A stretch of 64,000 nt of DNA from assembly GCA_030247855.1 (NCBI GenBank), contig JAPDRN010000059.1, positions 124,001-188,000 of the forward strand. Reading direction: 5' to 3'. This stretch comes from Knufia peltigerae (lineage: Eukaryota; Ascomycota; Eurotiomycetes; Chaetothyriales; Trichomeriaceae). The notes under the pieces are model-generated. The model did no database searches. It had not been told where the DNA came from and saw only the letters and a program-made list of their open reading frames with translations. Below, piece by piece: positions 32,421 through 45,894 of the stretch (its first letter is position 1; each line of letters starts with the position of its first letter). The position numbers were made by a program, and so were the translations under genes.

Positions 32421-34547
32421 TCAATGCATCTTTACACCATTACTCAGCCTTGTTTCGTCAGCGTAGCCCATCTTACGGCCAGTCACCGCGAGCTGGACGA
32501 ATGACCATTTGCTCCCAGCCACGGGATTGTACGTGAGTACATCTTCCTGGTTCACACTCAAGGGCTGCTCGTCGCCACTGATAGGCTTCCCATTCACCAT
32601 CCACTGTGCTTCGAGGACCATGCCGGGATCCCAGCGTCCAACGCTCGCCTCAAAGACACACTCTGTTTTCGTGCAGTTTTTCCCTCTCTCAAGCGAAGGA
32701 GGGGCCTGCCGCGCAAGTGCAGCTTGATGCCCACCGTACGACATGACCTCTGCAAAAGTGTTCCCTCGCGAGGACGACGACGTGGCGTTACTCAAAAGTG
32801 GCGTCTTCCCCGTGGGCGAGTGATCTTGGACCCAAGTGTCGACAAGCTCCAGGAAGTCCCAAGTCTCACGGCGCTGGTAGTTCCCGCCGTGTGGTTCCTC
32901 TGGCAAAATCGTCACGTTGGCCCACCCCGGTCCCCCGAGGGCGTCGACACGCTTTTGAAACTCAATAACGCCCTCGTTCAGGTAGTAATTGTCCCAGGTG
33001 CCGACGTAGATGAAGATTCTCCCGCTGAGCGTCTCCCCGAGATTGCGCTCGTTGTCCCAGTTGCTGACAATGTAGTTGGCCAGGTCCATGTGCTTCCAGT
33101 ACTCGACCGCCTCGGGGTAGATCTCTCCAGTGACCTTGTTCCAGGGTTCGAGGGGGTACCCGTTCAACCCCTGCACCCCGAACACGGCGTTCCAGACATC
33201 CCACTGCAGAGAAGATCGTGTCGACGTGCCGAATGTCAGTTCCCAATGGTTTTCCTGCGCCACGCTCGCCAGAACAACTTCTGTTCCGTTTTCGAAATCA
33301 CGGATGGACGGGATCGAACTGCCATTGTCACGGACGTACGCGTTTGCCGAATCGTACAAGGGGATATCTTGATGCCTGTGGAAATCAAGAGAGTCCGGGT
33401 ACGAGCTGAAACAGACACCGAAGAGGTCGGGTCTGAAGATGACCGTCGCGGCCGAGATCCAACCACCCGTCGACCCGCCAATCTGGACCCGCGCGTACGG
33501 CTCAGGGATGGTGTTGAAGGTCTCTTCGATGTACGGGATCAACTCGTCGTTGATGGCGTCGCCATACGGGCCTATGTTGGCGGTGTTGACACCATATGAA
33601 TCGTCATAGAACGGTGACTCGTGGCGGATGGTCACCAAGATCAGCTTGGGTGTTAGCCGGTCAGGTTCGCCGTCCTTACCCTTGATGGTTCCATCGTCCC
33701 ATTCCGCGGAGAAATTCGCCGTGGGATAGCCAAAACTCGTCTTATTCCCCGGCCAATGTCCCTGCGAGTAGATGACGGGGTAGCGGGTGTCCTTGTCGTC
33801 GGCGTCGTACCCGTACGGAAGGAGGATGTTCGCACCCACGTACATGTCACGGCCCCAGAAGGTGCTGAGAGCCTCGCTGCGGATCTTCACGTATTTGAAC
33901 GTGGCAGTATCTTGGTAGTTGTCTTGCGCACATCCCCCAATCTCGGTGCCCTTGAAGTCTTCCATTGGCTCTATGTCGTCAAAGTCGAGCTGAATCGTCT
34001 GGGGACCACCTTCAACAGTGATGTTGGTAACCGACGTTATGAGACTGCCAAAGGTGTCGACATTCGGTGCACCGTCGCCGCAAGGAAAGTGGACGCTGAC
34101 TGTAGATCCGTCGCTCCGAGTGACTTTCTCGTATTTGTTCAAGAACGCTTGCACAGAGTAGTCACCAGGTGCAACGTCGTCCAGACTCACATTGGGATAG
34201 CCCCATACGCCAGTCATGGTATGCGCTCCACTACCGCCGGAAAGGGTGACGGTATCCAAACTTGCAACATTAAACACATTCATGCCGAAGAACAGGTTGG
34301 GGCTGGAGTCGACCTCGGTGTCGTCCAGAGGGTCCACGCCACTCGGTGCGAACATGAGCACAACGCGGCCGTCCGCGGTGCCATTGAGCAGACCATCTGC
34401 GATCGATATCTGCACTTGCAGTCCAGACGACAGCGTGTCGGAAGGCTGGGCCAAAATTCCACCGGGCAAGCAGGTCGTCAGCGCAAGAATAGCTGTCGCG
34501 ACTACCGTCGTCGACAAGGAGCCGGACCGGCGTGTGAGAAAGCTCAT
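32421..34547 (-). CDS. secreted esterase / alpha-beta hydrolase (esterase D-like)
   Basis: Predicted 708-residue single-exon secreted hydrolase. The signal peptide is within the first ~33 residues (TTVVATAILALTTCLPGGILA). An N-terminal beta-rich region (~35-190) is followed by an alpha/beta-hydrolase domain of the esterase D type: YVGANILLPYGYD, YPVIYSQGHWPGN, then the nucleophile elbow IGGSTGGW with Ser359 (GxSxG). An Asp probably lies in YVGTWDNYYLNEG, and the His in EEPHGGNYQRRETWDF, completing a triad. The C-terminal ~100 residues (WDPGMVLEAQWMVNG) look like a small beta domain. N-glycosylation sequons are frequent. The substrate is unknown; related domains cleave acyl, feruloyl or acetyl esters. 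Confidence 0.88.
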   Translation of the reverse strand: MSFLTRRSGSLSTTVVATAILALTTCLPGGILAQPSDTLSSGLQVQISIADGLLNGTADGRVVLMFAPSGVDPLDDTEVDSSPNLFFGMNVFNVASLDTVTLSGGSGAHTMTGVWGYPNVSLDDVAPGDYSVQAFLNKYEKVTRSDGSTVSVHFPCGDGAPNVDTFGSLITSVTNITVEGGPQTIQLDFDDIEPMEDFKGTEIGGCAQDNYQDTATFKYVKIRSEALSTFWGRDMYVGANILLPYGYDADDKDTRYPVIYSQGHWPGNKTSFGYPTANFSAEWDDGTIKGKDGEPDRLTPKLILVTIRHESPFYDDSYGVNTANIGPYGDAINDELIPYIEETFNTIPEPYARVQIGGSTGGWISAATVIFRPDLFGVCFSSYPDSLDFHRHQDIPLYDSANAYVRDNGSSIPSIRDFENGTEVVLASVAQENHWELTFGTSTRSSLQWDVWNAVFGVQGLNGYPLEPWNKVTGEIYPEAVEYWKHMDLANYIVSNWDNERNLGETLSGRIFIYVGTWDNYYLNEGVIEFQKRVDALGGPGWANVTILPEEPHGGNYQRRETWDFLELVDTWVQDHSPTGKTPLLSNATSSSSRGNTFAEVMSYGGHQAALARQAPPSLERGKNCTKTECVFEASVGRWDPGMVLEAQWMVNGKPISGDEQPLSVNQEDVLTYNPVAGSKWSFVQLAVTGRKMGYADETRLSNGVKMH

Positions 34548-35571
34548 GTTGGGTGATCAGCACCTATTCGACCTCTGCCTGTCAGAACGTGACAGACTTT
34601 CAAAAAAAAGAGGTAATTTCCGGTGAAGATTGCCTGCATTGGATACACTGTACATACTTTCTAAATGCAAACTCGTCATGGGGGAGCTATATAGAGCAAC
34701 CGAAGCTGGAATGCAAGGCACCACGCACCTACTGACCCAGGAACACACGCGACCAACCGGAACCAATAGCCTGATTGACGATTGCTATCCGCATCCCACG
34801 AGCAGTTCAGTGAAAGCCATATGGTGCCATGTAACGTTACCAACCTGTACCAACTCTACAAAGTGGACTTGCTCTCCAGACGCCATCGCTAGTTACAACC
34901 ACTTCCGAGCCAGACGATCACACATCATGGAGGGATCTGTTGGAAAAGCCAAGAATACCAAGAGAGTAGCTAAGAGTATCGGGCGTCATGATGTGGGAAG
35001 TTGACGAGCCGTGGCATTTTACTCCGTCGAGACTGTCGATGAAGGAAGATGTCACTGCCTCGGGTTGTGTGACCTCTCGGATCTGTATGGATCAGCCAGT
35101 CCTAGTATTCTCTCAGCTATAACAGAAGCACGGTGGCTTCTCTGATACTTTAACGACAAATATTACGGCAACAAGATACAAAAGACCTCGAAAGCTGAGC
35201 CCCGGAGTAAAGCGGTTTCTACCTAACTTAGCCTTATCGCTGTAGGGACGGTTACAGTTCTATGGAGAAGGGAACTGAGGCTACTACCAAATAGGAAGCT
35301 GTTACAACAATGTATCATGGAGCTCCTGGGATCAAATAGCAGTGATAGAGTAGTCTCAAATAGGCACGGCTATTCTGGAAAACATGGAATGATCTTTCGC
35401 CAATCTTGCGAGGACGAGGTCACATCAAGCTTGCCTGCTATCGGAAGCTGTACCTCACTTTTCAAAGCACCAACGGCAAGCAATACCATCATACCAGGGA
35501 AGACAAAGGACGGTGAATTAGACATTAATTATTTCAGTTTATGATTCATTTACATCTCTTGTGATGCCAGG
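34548..35571. other. spacer between esterase start and CSF1 stop
   Basis: About 1.0 kb: the esterase promoter and the CSF1 3' region. Short frames only; nothing is recognised. A near match to the recurrent 9-mer (TTTACTCCGTCG) occurs at about 35017-35028. Confidence 0.5.
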
Positions 35572-38500
35572 TCAACTCGCACCCAAGATCCTCGCATACG
35601 CATCCTCCACCTCCCTTGCAATCTCTGATAGTGTCACAATGGCAATACTGTGTGTCGCCTCAGGCAATCTATCCCTATGCAGCCCAATCCATTCCAGAGG
35701 TGGCGTTGCTTCGCCCATGTCCCTGAGCTGTGGTGTATCAATAATCGGAGGTTCCAACGCGATATATGTGAATTTTGATTGAGGCACGTTCACCACAGCC
35801 GTGATCTTTTCCTGTCCACCTTCGCCGTCGCCTTGCGGCTCGGCCGTGACCTTGATAGCTGACGGTGGGAGCGGCTTTCCAAGTCTTTGAGCCAATGCTC
35901 GCGAATGCGTCTGCCACATGCCCCTAATGAAACTGATACGTGCATAGTTCCAACCGACATCCACTTTTCCTTCGAATGTACTTCGGAAAATGTACTCGAT
36001 TGTGTTCGAGTCAGGAACTTGCCATGTCTCCATTGAGGATACCAGTCTAGGAACCTTCACAATGGTACCACCACGCGACGATGTTGCGCGGTCAATCACA
36101 TCCGGCACTGACACTTCGCTCAATGCCTTGGTGGTTGTGCGATTCACATTGGACAGAGCCACTCGCAATTCTCCAAGCGTCATGCCCAACCCACTGTGAG
36201 TCTTGCCGTCAGTGGTGGCCACGGCAAATCTTGCCTGAACTTCTGTGGCTTCGGCCTTGAGGAGTCGGTCATCGAAGAAGGTATTTGGAAAGCAACCAAT
36301 ATCAACTTCCCTCAGACCAACCACCACGTCGGTGTGCAGTGCAAATGTTCGTTTCGTCTGAGGCTCCTCCTTGTGCTGCGGGTCGGGTGTAGGAGCTACC
36401 CAAGTATTAGATGGGAAGATAGACTTGCGTCGGAGGAACTTGTCAAGATCGTGTAGGGACGTTTCATAGGCTTCCTGTTTCTCCTGGGCCAACCTCTCGA
36501 AAGCTTGAACAAGTGCAAAGCCTTGTGCTGCAGTACTGGTGGTGACATATACTTGTACTTTGCCGCCGTCAACGATGCCTACCAAACGGTCACTGTCAAA
36601 CCCTTGACCTTGGCGCACGTTATACATCAAAAATTCGAAAAACGAAATATCAGCGACCGCAAAGGGTTGATAGTCGAATGCTGCTTTGACCCGGAAATGT
36701 TCGAAACTGATCGAGGCCTGGACGAGAGGCGCGCGAGCCTTGCGCGATGAGTCTTCAGGCCATCTGATTGAGGTACGAAGTCGCATGTTCTCTAATTCCA
36801 CGAACCCACTCATTCTTCCATTGCTGTCAATACCAACTCTGTCAAAGCCAATGCAAAGGTTTTGTTCTGAGTCGTTGTTCTTCTTGGACGATGCCCATAG
36901 CTGTGAGATGGTAAACACTGACTTTCCGAGTCCTTGTCCAAAGTCCACGGCAAGCTTGATCTCCTGCATGGAGACGATTGCATGCCACGGCAATGTGCCC
37001 TTAGCAGAGATCTCTTGGTATCGTTGCATCGCATATGCTTGTTGGTCTTGTGCAGTAGCGACGGGTGCATTTGACTTGGAGCGACCACGCAGCTCTGCAG
37101 GATACCAGATTTCACGAAACAAGAGAAAGTCTTGTAGCTGCTTTGCATTGATATCAGTTTTCATCGGACTGACGTTGAGAACAGCAGAGATGCCAGTGGA
37201 TGCGCTGACATGTTTACTGTTCATGAGTGACAGAACGATGGAGTCGACCTCGAAGTTGGCTGTAGATTCTCTAGAGTACACATGCTGAACAGAAGCTTCG
37301 AGTTTATTGAAGGTAGTCAATATGGCAAAAAATCGTTCATGATCAGGTGTCGACACTGTATTGATTCTGACGAAAATATCCGAGAACCTTGTAGTGGCCG
37401 CAACTCGGGCAATCGGCTGGCAACTGAGACTGAACTCTTGTCGTTGAATATACAGACCCGCATTCAATTTGCATCGACCTAGAATTGCGGTCGGATTGGC
37501 GTTGTTGATGGTCTCTTCTGATAGGTGAGTGCTGATGTCACCGGGCTTTGTACCTGAGTCATCATTGCTGTTCTCGCCCATTATCTCTTTGATGCTGGAC
37601 GAAATTTCCAAGATCAGCGGCACAACTGTAGGGTAGAGGGTGTTCGTGGAGGCCGCTACTTTGACCTCTGTGCTAAGATAGGGATCATCAGAGCCGTTGT
37701 CCTTGTACTCGACTTTGAGCGCGACACCAGGAGACTGTAATCGTGCCGAAGAGGCATTCTCTCCTTGAACAGCTTGTCCATATCGTCCTGCTCGAGACCG
37801 CTTGCCTCCTTTGAGGAAACTGAACGCTGAGTCTTGATGTCGCACCTCTGCCCAGGGACTGATATAAACAACAGCACCAGCAAAGTCAGCGTCTACCAAG
37901 AGAGAAGCTAGACGTTTTCCACCTAGGAAGTCAATATTCCCGGATTGCGCGGCCTGGGGGCTGGTCTCATATAGTTTCTTTGAATTGCGAAGTTCTTCAC
38001 TGGCATGAGCTAGCGACTTCTGAAGAGCATGTGCAGGGACTGCAAAGTCGGTTGCAAGACGGATGTCAACCGCCTTCCCTTTGGCTTGAAATGCGAACCG
38101 CCGATCCCGCTTAGTAGATAGATACGCGCTTCCGAAGACGACTTCTGGTAGGAGAGCTGAGTTGGCTGTCCGTTGTGTCGGCTGCAAGGATTGGGACTGT
38201 GGGACAATTTGCAATTGAGTGTCCAAGATCGACAGTCGAGCGGTTCCTTCTTGTCGTGTCTGAAGATCAACTTTGCGGATTGAGAAGACAAGGTCCTGTA
38301 GCTCTCGCGTTGGCGAGAGGAATGAACTTCTAGTTAAATTCCATCTGATGTGGATGTTGTCGACGTTCACAGCGTAAGTCGAATCGTAGAGTGCAGAGGA
38401 GAATGACTCGTTGGTGGACACCGCTTCCAGGGCTGCTTCGATCTGTTCTTTTGGTCTCAGGCGATCAGTAATCCCGGCTGTTGTCATCCTCCGTAGTCGT

Positions 38501-41500
38501 TGAATGCTCTCAGGACTCTCGGCAAGTTGAATTGACTTAATTTTGTCCTGGATAAACCCTGCGATGTCGACTGCCAGTGTAGCAGTGTCTTCATAGAGCT
38601 CGATCGCAATACCATCACTCCAAGCCCTGTAAACATGGACTTTGCCGAGCTTGCCGTCCGGTTCTGTTTTCCCCGATGCCTTGATTCCGACTGTGCATTT
38701 CCCAACATTGCTCTTGGCGTGGTCGGTGGCTCGATAGATGCCTAATCCTACGCCTTGAGAGTTCAGGATGAACTGTGGCTGCTCATGTATTGTATCAGGA
38801 TCGTCGGTCTGATTGTGAACGAATAATGAAGTCCCTTCAAGCTTCAACTCCATGTCGGCTCGGTAGGTTTGGTCTTCACGGACTGTAGGGGCACTCATGT
38901 GCACCTTGATGCCCGCGAGAGTCCCATGTACCGCATAGCGAAGCAATAAGGTTGTTTCAGCAGATGTTGTTTTCTGGGCTTTGGACTTGCCATCAGTAAT
39001 ATATTTCACAGAGTTCTGCACATCTTGCACAGCTCGCTTAGTGTCCAAAAGCTGCTGAATCACACCAGGTTGATTGAGCGCATCAAAACAGGCTCGGATG
39101 CCACTTGCTTCCAAGTTGATCTGTTCAATCGTAACTCGCGCCCCTATTGACATGACACTAGTAGTCTGTGCGATAGACAGACGGCCATTTATGGGCGGCA
39201 TCTTCAAGATCGACGATTTGCTCCTGGTATCGACATGTGGGCCTTCAAACAAATGCTCGTGCTCTTTAATGTCAAAGTTGATTTCAAGACTACCATGCTT
39301 CCGGGGTAGAATGGAGGTTCTGGCCACATTGCCCGCTATAGTATAGAGCAAGGTAGGCACAATCGCGAAGCTGAGTCGGTAGTCGTCTAAGAACAAGGCG
39401 GTCCGCAGCTCGATAGAAGCAGCAAGGGGCCGTGACATCTTTTTAGGCTCAGGGTTCGAATCCTTTGGTAGCATTCCAAGTAGGTCATAGACTGCAGCAG
39501 CTTCATCATGGACAACGTTTTCTACCACACCGAGTAGCTTGGCAATGTCTTCTTTCAGCTGGAAGCGATACCTGCGAGATGCTGCACAGACTTGAATCAC
39601 CAGTACAGATTCTTGGGAGTCGTTCGATTGCCGGGGCCATACCGACCCATACACCTTCGGTGCTCGCAATTTCCAAGTCATCAGTGTATGAGAATGCCCT
39701 CTGACTTTGGTTAAGACAGAATTTGCCGCGATTGTCCAAGAGTGGACAGATGGAAGACTGCCCCCAGAGTCAAAAGAGACCGCGCTTCGAAAGCCTTCGG
39801 ATGCCCATTTCAACTTGAGATTCAGAGTCGTAAGATATATTGCTGCCACATCAGACCCTACCACCACAGTAAATTGTCTTCGCGAGTGGGTTTTATCAGA
39901 GTCAACTTTGCTGCCCGAACTTGTTCTGGTTGGGAACATCGCGAGAGGGTTACCCAAGTCGATGATTTGGCGAGCCAGCTCTACCAAGGCCCAGTTGAGA
40001 TTGAGGGAAGCATCGGCAAGATAAGCTTGGAGAATGACTTTTTCGCTGTTGTCCTCAGCACCGGGCAATGCCGTCACTGGGCTCACAACAACATTAAAAT
40101 CCAAGCCCAAAAGTGTGAAGTCGCTCTGCCGTGGGCCAGGATCAAGGACAACCTCGATCTTGCCAATTATGATTTCGCCCTGGGCAGCAAGACTGCCAGG
40201 TGGTTTTGCTGATGTTCCGGGACGCTGATTTTCGAAGAGTGTGCTCATTATGGGGACTGTATCCCGTCGGTAGTCCCAGCCTCGCCATTGCTCAAATGAA
40301 GTCAGGACTCTTTGCAACGCAGGCCCCTTTAATTCCAGATCCTCACAATCGCAGCTATTCATCGACTTGGGACCTTTTTCCTTCTCTAGAGTTGCAAAGA
40401 TATACCTCAGACGAGACATAATCTTCCATGAGTCTGTCAGACGCACATGCTTGTCTGCACTTCGAAGGACATAAGAAGGTTTGGTTAAAAAGATCGGCTC
40501 AGAGATTGAAGAGCCTCCTTGAGTGAGATGAAATATGAGGTGTCTGGATTTGCGACTTTGATCCAAACCAACGAAAGCGTCAGCGATCCGGTCAATCATG
40601 GAAAGAGTCCTTTGTATGAGCCCGGCCATATTGGCAAGTTGTTCGGCCCAAAGGACAACACTGAAATTGCTCAATTGGCACTTGGAGTCGATCTTGTCTT
40701 GTAGGCAGAGCCAAAATCCAAAATTTGACAATGAAACTTCAGCCTGTGTAGCTGCTCTGTCCGCAAATGCATCATCTCTAGCAGAGACTGTAACCTTTTC
40801 AATGGATGCATAAGCAGACTGACTAGGCATCGAGATTTTTCCGTATCTGGAGTTAAGTTGCGGATGCAATGAGCGGAACATTGCCTGTGTGCCGAGAAGT
40901 TTCACATCGTACTGATCATCCGAGGAAGATTGGATTTGTGGCCCACCTTGCAAGGAATTGAGGAGTTTAATATGTGCAAATGGCACATGGATGGCAAAGT
41001 CCATAACATGGCCCTTGTCGTCATGCCGCTGGCTTTCCAGGATCTTTTCCATCAATGTGACTTGTATCTTATCCAATTGGTTGATGGCATGGTCATTGTT
41101 TAACTCCTGTATCAGCCCCCCGATGCAAAGGAACAGGGCCGGGGAACAGAAACCAGTCAGCCCTTTGTCAATCATGAAGACGACGCCATTGTGAGGTACA
41201 CCTTCAAAGTCATCTGCTTTAGGGAGAAAATCGGCTTTAGAGGCTGACATGAGCGAAGCTGCTTCCGTAAGTTCCGCTCTTGATACGGTGGGCATGTTCT
41301 TTGTATCAGGCTTTACATCTCGCAACGTGAAATGCGGCGGCGACCAGGGCCCAGCGAAGGCCAATGCAGGATGAGTTCCCTCTGGGAGCGAAGAGCTCTT
41401 GACGGCGTCGGCAAGTTGCTCTTTAGAGCCATCCTGAAGCATGGATGAACGGAGCCTGGGGTCCAGCGGTCGGGAGAGACTCGAGTTAGGATCTCTGCTT

Positions 41501-44500
41501 GATCTGCTGGCAAGATTGGTATTCCCTACGGGCCTACCATGGAGAGAGGGCATCGTGGAAAGGAATGAGCTTTTGCGGCCCATGGCCTGATCTGGATAAG
41601 TAGGATCGTTTGTTGCTGATACATCAAGCCCTTCGACTCCAACCACTGGTTCCGGCATCGTTGGGAGCGGCATTGCAGGTGGCTCCCGAGCCCACTCAGG
41701 GGTCTTATGGTTTGGTGGATAGCTCTTTTGGGTGCCTAATATCCATTGTGCTCTGTGGCTTCGCTGATCATGGTACTTCACATGCTGTTGTTGGAGAGAA
41801 CGCGTTTGATTCAGGTTGTCGCTTTTGTCAAGAGAGCAAATTCGCAGGGCAGTTTGGAAGTAAGCTACAGTCTCAACAATACCGGGTTCTCTGCCATGAT
41901 GTCGTAGAGCACTCTTGTGGTCCACGGCTGCCAAAACAACATGTGGAACATTGACTTGAACACTCTGTGCGAAGTTCGCATTTGCCCAGTCTGACAAGGA
42001 GATGTCTGCCCCATTGGACTCTATCAGAAAGGCAGCACCGCCGCCAGTAAGCCAGATTCGTAGCCCAGCGACGCTTGCTCTCAAAAAGGTTACATCGTGG
42101 AGCTTGGTTGTGAACAATTTCGGCAACGCATTATCATAATCGTCCAGCGTGTAGATGAAACTCGTGATGGCATTGATGAGAACTTGGACGAATTTCGCAT
42201 CGACTTCGCCTGTTGCCTCTCCAACATCGATATCCCAGCAGCAAACATAGGTCGGTTCTGTGGGAGGCGCTCCGAAAAGTCTATGGCCATATATCTGAGC
42301 GCCGTCAATGAATAACTGGCAGTTGGTGATGTCCTCTGAAGGTCCAGCTTCAAGCTTCTGGATCGTCTCGAGTGATGCCTCTAGTGGACTTGAATTGACC
42401 TGGAGGTCCATGTAGTAATTCGTAAACCGCATATCTGCTTCAACTAGAAGGACGTCTACTCGAAGATTCTCTCTTCGAGAGTAAATGTTGGCAGGAAGAA
42501 GGACGGAGGAGTTGTCAGCTCGGACAGTTAAAATAACGTCTAAGTCGTTTTCTTTCTTCATCGCTGGACGCGGCGTCCTGACTGCATTTCCAGCAAGTAT
42601 GTCTTGGTACTCTTCCAGCGTCCTGAAGTGCAGGTCCTCACCAAAATAGTTCTCTTTGACATTCATAAAATAACGGATCAAATATCCATGGAGGTAGAAC
42701 TTTGGAGTAGATCCAGTGATTGTCATAAAGAGAGAGTCCGTCAGTTTTGGCGATACTTGCGGATAGTAATTATAAGAACCATCGAGGTCGAGGCGTTTCA
42801 AAGTAGCCATAGTTTTGTCCTCGGCTAGGGTATGTAAAGTATTCCAAACCGGAGTGCTGAGATCGAGGTAAGCGTTGTGACCTTCAGCTAAGAACTTGAC
42901 ACTGCTTTGACGAGGCGAAAAGTATTGCATGGGGATATCCACATGCCCATCGAGGACTTGGAAACCGAGGACCAGAAATGAATTCTCGTCCAAGTCGCAT
43001 GGGTTGTCCACGATATTGTAGTCATTCGCATTCAGATAGAGCTTCAGATCTGGGAACTGTAGATGTAGCTGGTACAGGTAAGGGACGAACGTCATGTAGT
43101 CTGGTTTCTGGCTCTCCGTGAAGTCACTGATCAGGTCTGTGAGAAGGAACATATGGTCTCGCAACAAGAACATTTCCATGGCGTTATTCTCGATATCAAA
43201 GACCCATGTATGCAAACTATTCCACACGAGCGGATTAGACAGGTCACAAGAGACCTTCTGAGATTGACAGCGCCATAATAGTGCGTGGTTGACACTGGAT
43301 GTCGCTTTCGTGTCCTTAAGATCGAGTCTCAATTGATTTCGATAGCCTTCCGCATTTGGGACCATATCCATGTCGTAGCGGACCGTTGAATCTTTCCCCG
43401 CAGAGACGGTCAGCCAGCCAAATGGCCTCAAGTCAGGGCCCAGCTTCGATTTCTGGGGTCGACGGAAGCGGAAGTGTCTTCTTTCCCGCTGCTTGCGAAT
43501 AGCAGCAGCTTCTCTTACGGCATGTGCTCGTCCTCTCCATTGCCAATCTTTTGAACGTTCTCTCGTTGGTACGCGAAGGTTGACCTCATCTTCAAGATCG
43601 ACACGAATGCTCATCACCGTATGCAGACGTGCATCCCCAACTTTCAGTGCGGATGATGGAGTAGCCGACCGGAAAGGATTTGGAAAGAAGGCTGATTGGA
43701 GCTCGAAGCGTAGGCGATCAGCCCATGGACCGTAGTTAACAGTTCCTCCGTGCACAGTCAGATCGAGACCGTAGGCAGGTGGGGTAGACCAATTGATATC
43801 TTCGGTATGCACATCCTCGGATAAGGCTACATGGTCGGCAAGGACTTGGCCAGGAAGATCCCAGTAGAAGTTCAGATGGACGTTCGGCGACTCCAAGATT
43901 TGGGAAAATCGAGCGTAATCAACATGGGACCAGCCTTCGTGGTCATCTCTTTCATCGTCATCCATATACCGGCCAAGACCATGCCATGACCTATCTTGTT
44001 CTGGAAATGCCTCATAAAAATAGTGTTTGTTATTCTCGTCATCAACAGACGTATTGGTTCGGAGAGATCCCCGCGAACTCCGTAGACCCGGAAAAAGATG
44101 TCTTGCGCTGCGAATGGCTCTGGCGAGACGTCGGCGAATGCCGAAGTCGAGTTGCCACCACCTTCGACGACCAGCTTCCGATTCAGCTGCTGAAATGACC
44201 CTCTCCGCAGTTGTGAGCTGCGACGCGCGAAAGTCTGGATTTGGTCTCATTTCGACCTTTGGCTGTTCAATGTCAAAGTCAAAAACCTGGCGAAATATGT
44301 CACAAGGGCCGGCGGCGGCGGCATCAATGTGGCCTCGTGCAGCCGCAAATGTAGAGACAACAATTGCTCTTGTAGTGGCATTTCCAAGAGTAATAGCACC
44401 TTTTGATACCTCAACTCCGATCGGCAAGAACCGCAGGAGCAACGAATAAAAGGAGGATACTTGAGTTGCGGGCAGGTCGGCATCTGTGTTCACACTGGTA

Positions 44501-45319
44501 TCGGTGTTGATGCGACTAACAGGTACATTTAATTCATCTCGAGTGACGACACGGTCTGTTTTCTCCGTAGGCAGTTCTGTAGAGGAGTCACTGTCGAGAC
44601 CGGCCTCAGATCGTCCTCTGGCATTCTTCCGTCGGTGGAGCATCCCATGGAATGATCCTTGCTTGTGGTCACTTTCATGGCATTCCTCATCTATATCGTA
44701 CAGATTGGACAAAGTGGCGTCACTAACAATGGCCTGGTATACCGGCGTCCTGTTGTAGACAAACCACTCCAACCCTGTGACATTGATCGCAATTCGAGCA
44801 TCGGCGGTGTCGGGTTTTTGCGTCCGGCCCAGTTCTTGGTCTGCCGACAGTGGCTCCGATTGTTCGGAATCATCTGAACCGGAAGCCTCCTTCTCTTTCA
44901 GTTTGTTATTGTCATCATCATCCAAGCCCGATAAATCAACTTGACGGGCCGTTCGTTGCCAGTACCTCCAGGTAATGTACCCGTTCTGAATCAGTACGGT
45001 TTCATTTTCTCCGTGATATCGTATGCCCTTGAAAAATATGCGTCCAGCGAGGAATGAGAGTTGCAGAGCCTGTATATCAATCCAGATGCGGTACTTATGC
45101 CATGTCCACGCTCGCAGGCCGTAGGAGACAACTGTCGCGAAGAGGCGATTGAAGTAGAAAAGGAAAAACAAGGCCAGACAGGCGCAAGTCGCAATCTCAA
45201 TGAACCATGTCCTGGTCAAAGAGTCAGCCAATATTCATATACATTTGTACATCAGCATACCAGTTGAAAGAGGTGTCCCTAGTGATGGGTTGTCCGACCA
45301 GGTTGTTCAGGTCCGACAT
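35572..45319 (-). CDS. CSF1: Csf1, bridge-like lipid transfer protein (BLTP1/Tweek family)
   Basis: Predicted 3232-residue protein. A 59-base first exon (45319-45261, MSDLNNLVGQPITRDTSFN) is joined over a 49-base intron (45212-45260) to one 9640-base exon. The start region gives an N-terminal ER membrane anchor (FIEIATCACLALFFLFYFNRL, residues ~22-42), then AWTWHKYRIWIDIQALQLSF and AGRIFFKGIRYHG, which parallel yeast Csf1, as do the later EWFVYNRTPVYQAIV and VHGGTVNYGPWADRLRFEL. Csf1 and animal BLTP1 form long hydrophobic grooves that carry phospholipids between membranes at ER contact sites, in yeast affecting lipid supply for GPI-anchor synthesis and cold adaptation. A low-complexity acidic stretch (~105-150) and a disordered region (~1170-1320) interrupt the repeated beta-groove modules. 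A start within exon 2 would require a TTG, so the spliced ATG is preferred. Confidence 0.93.
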
Positions 45320-45894
45320 TGTAGATGTCGCAATTTCCTTGGGACGTTTCGTTCATGGCTTCAAGATATAGAGATACGGGGCCGAGTCGTTGGTGACATT
45401 GCTATTGTAAGGGAAGATTCTCTTGAAAAGGTCGGCTGTACAAAATGTTGGACGTGGAGCGCGTTGAATGCAGCTGCGGCACGAATTACGAGTACAGAAG
45501 ATCATCGACATCAGAGCCCGAATCAATTTCCCCGCAAAAGTGTACGAAATTGTGTAAGTGACAGTAATTGACATTGTATTTCACACAGATAAGCAGTATT
45601 CTCGGTGTACGCGATCCGTATTGTCTTCCGTCAGTCGTCGTAATAAATAGTTCCCAGACTGCGCGTGTCTCTCTCTATCATGTGCAATAGATTGCAGGCA
45701 TCACTTTGCAACATCCTGTTTACGGTCCTTTTACACCACCAGATCGCTACTATCCTACATTCCTCCCATGTCCGGCCGCCGTCGATGCTTCCACGAGATG
45801 TACCCGTGCATATTTAGGTAGCCTGAGCCAGCAGCTACAGCTTCCTCATCACCTTCGCCACGACCCTCTCACTCTTCAAGCATCTTCCGGCACC
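45320..45894. promoter_or_regulatory. divergent promoter region CSF1 / DUF300 gene
   Basis: The 575 bases lie between two divergent starts. An in-frame upstream extension of the DUF300 frame (from 45706) exists but lacks family character and is treated as leader. No individual site is assigned. Confidence 0.45.
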
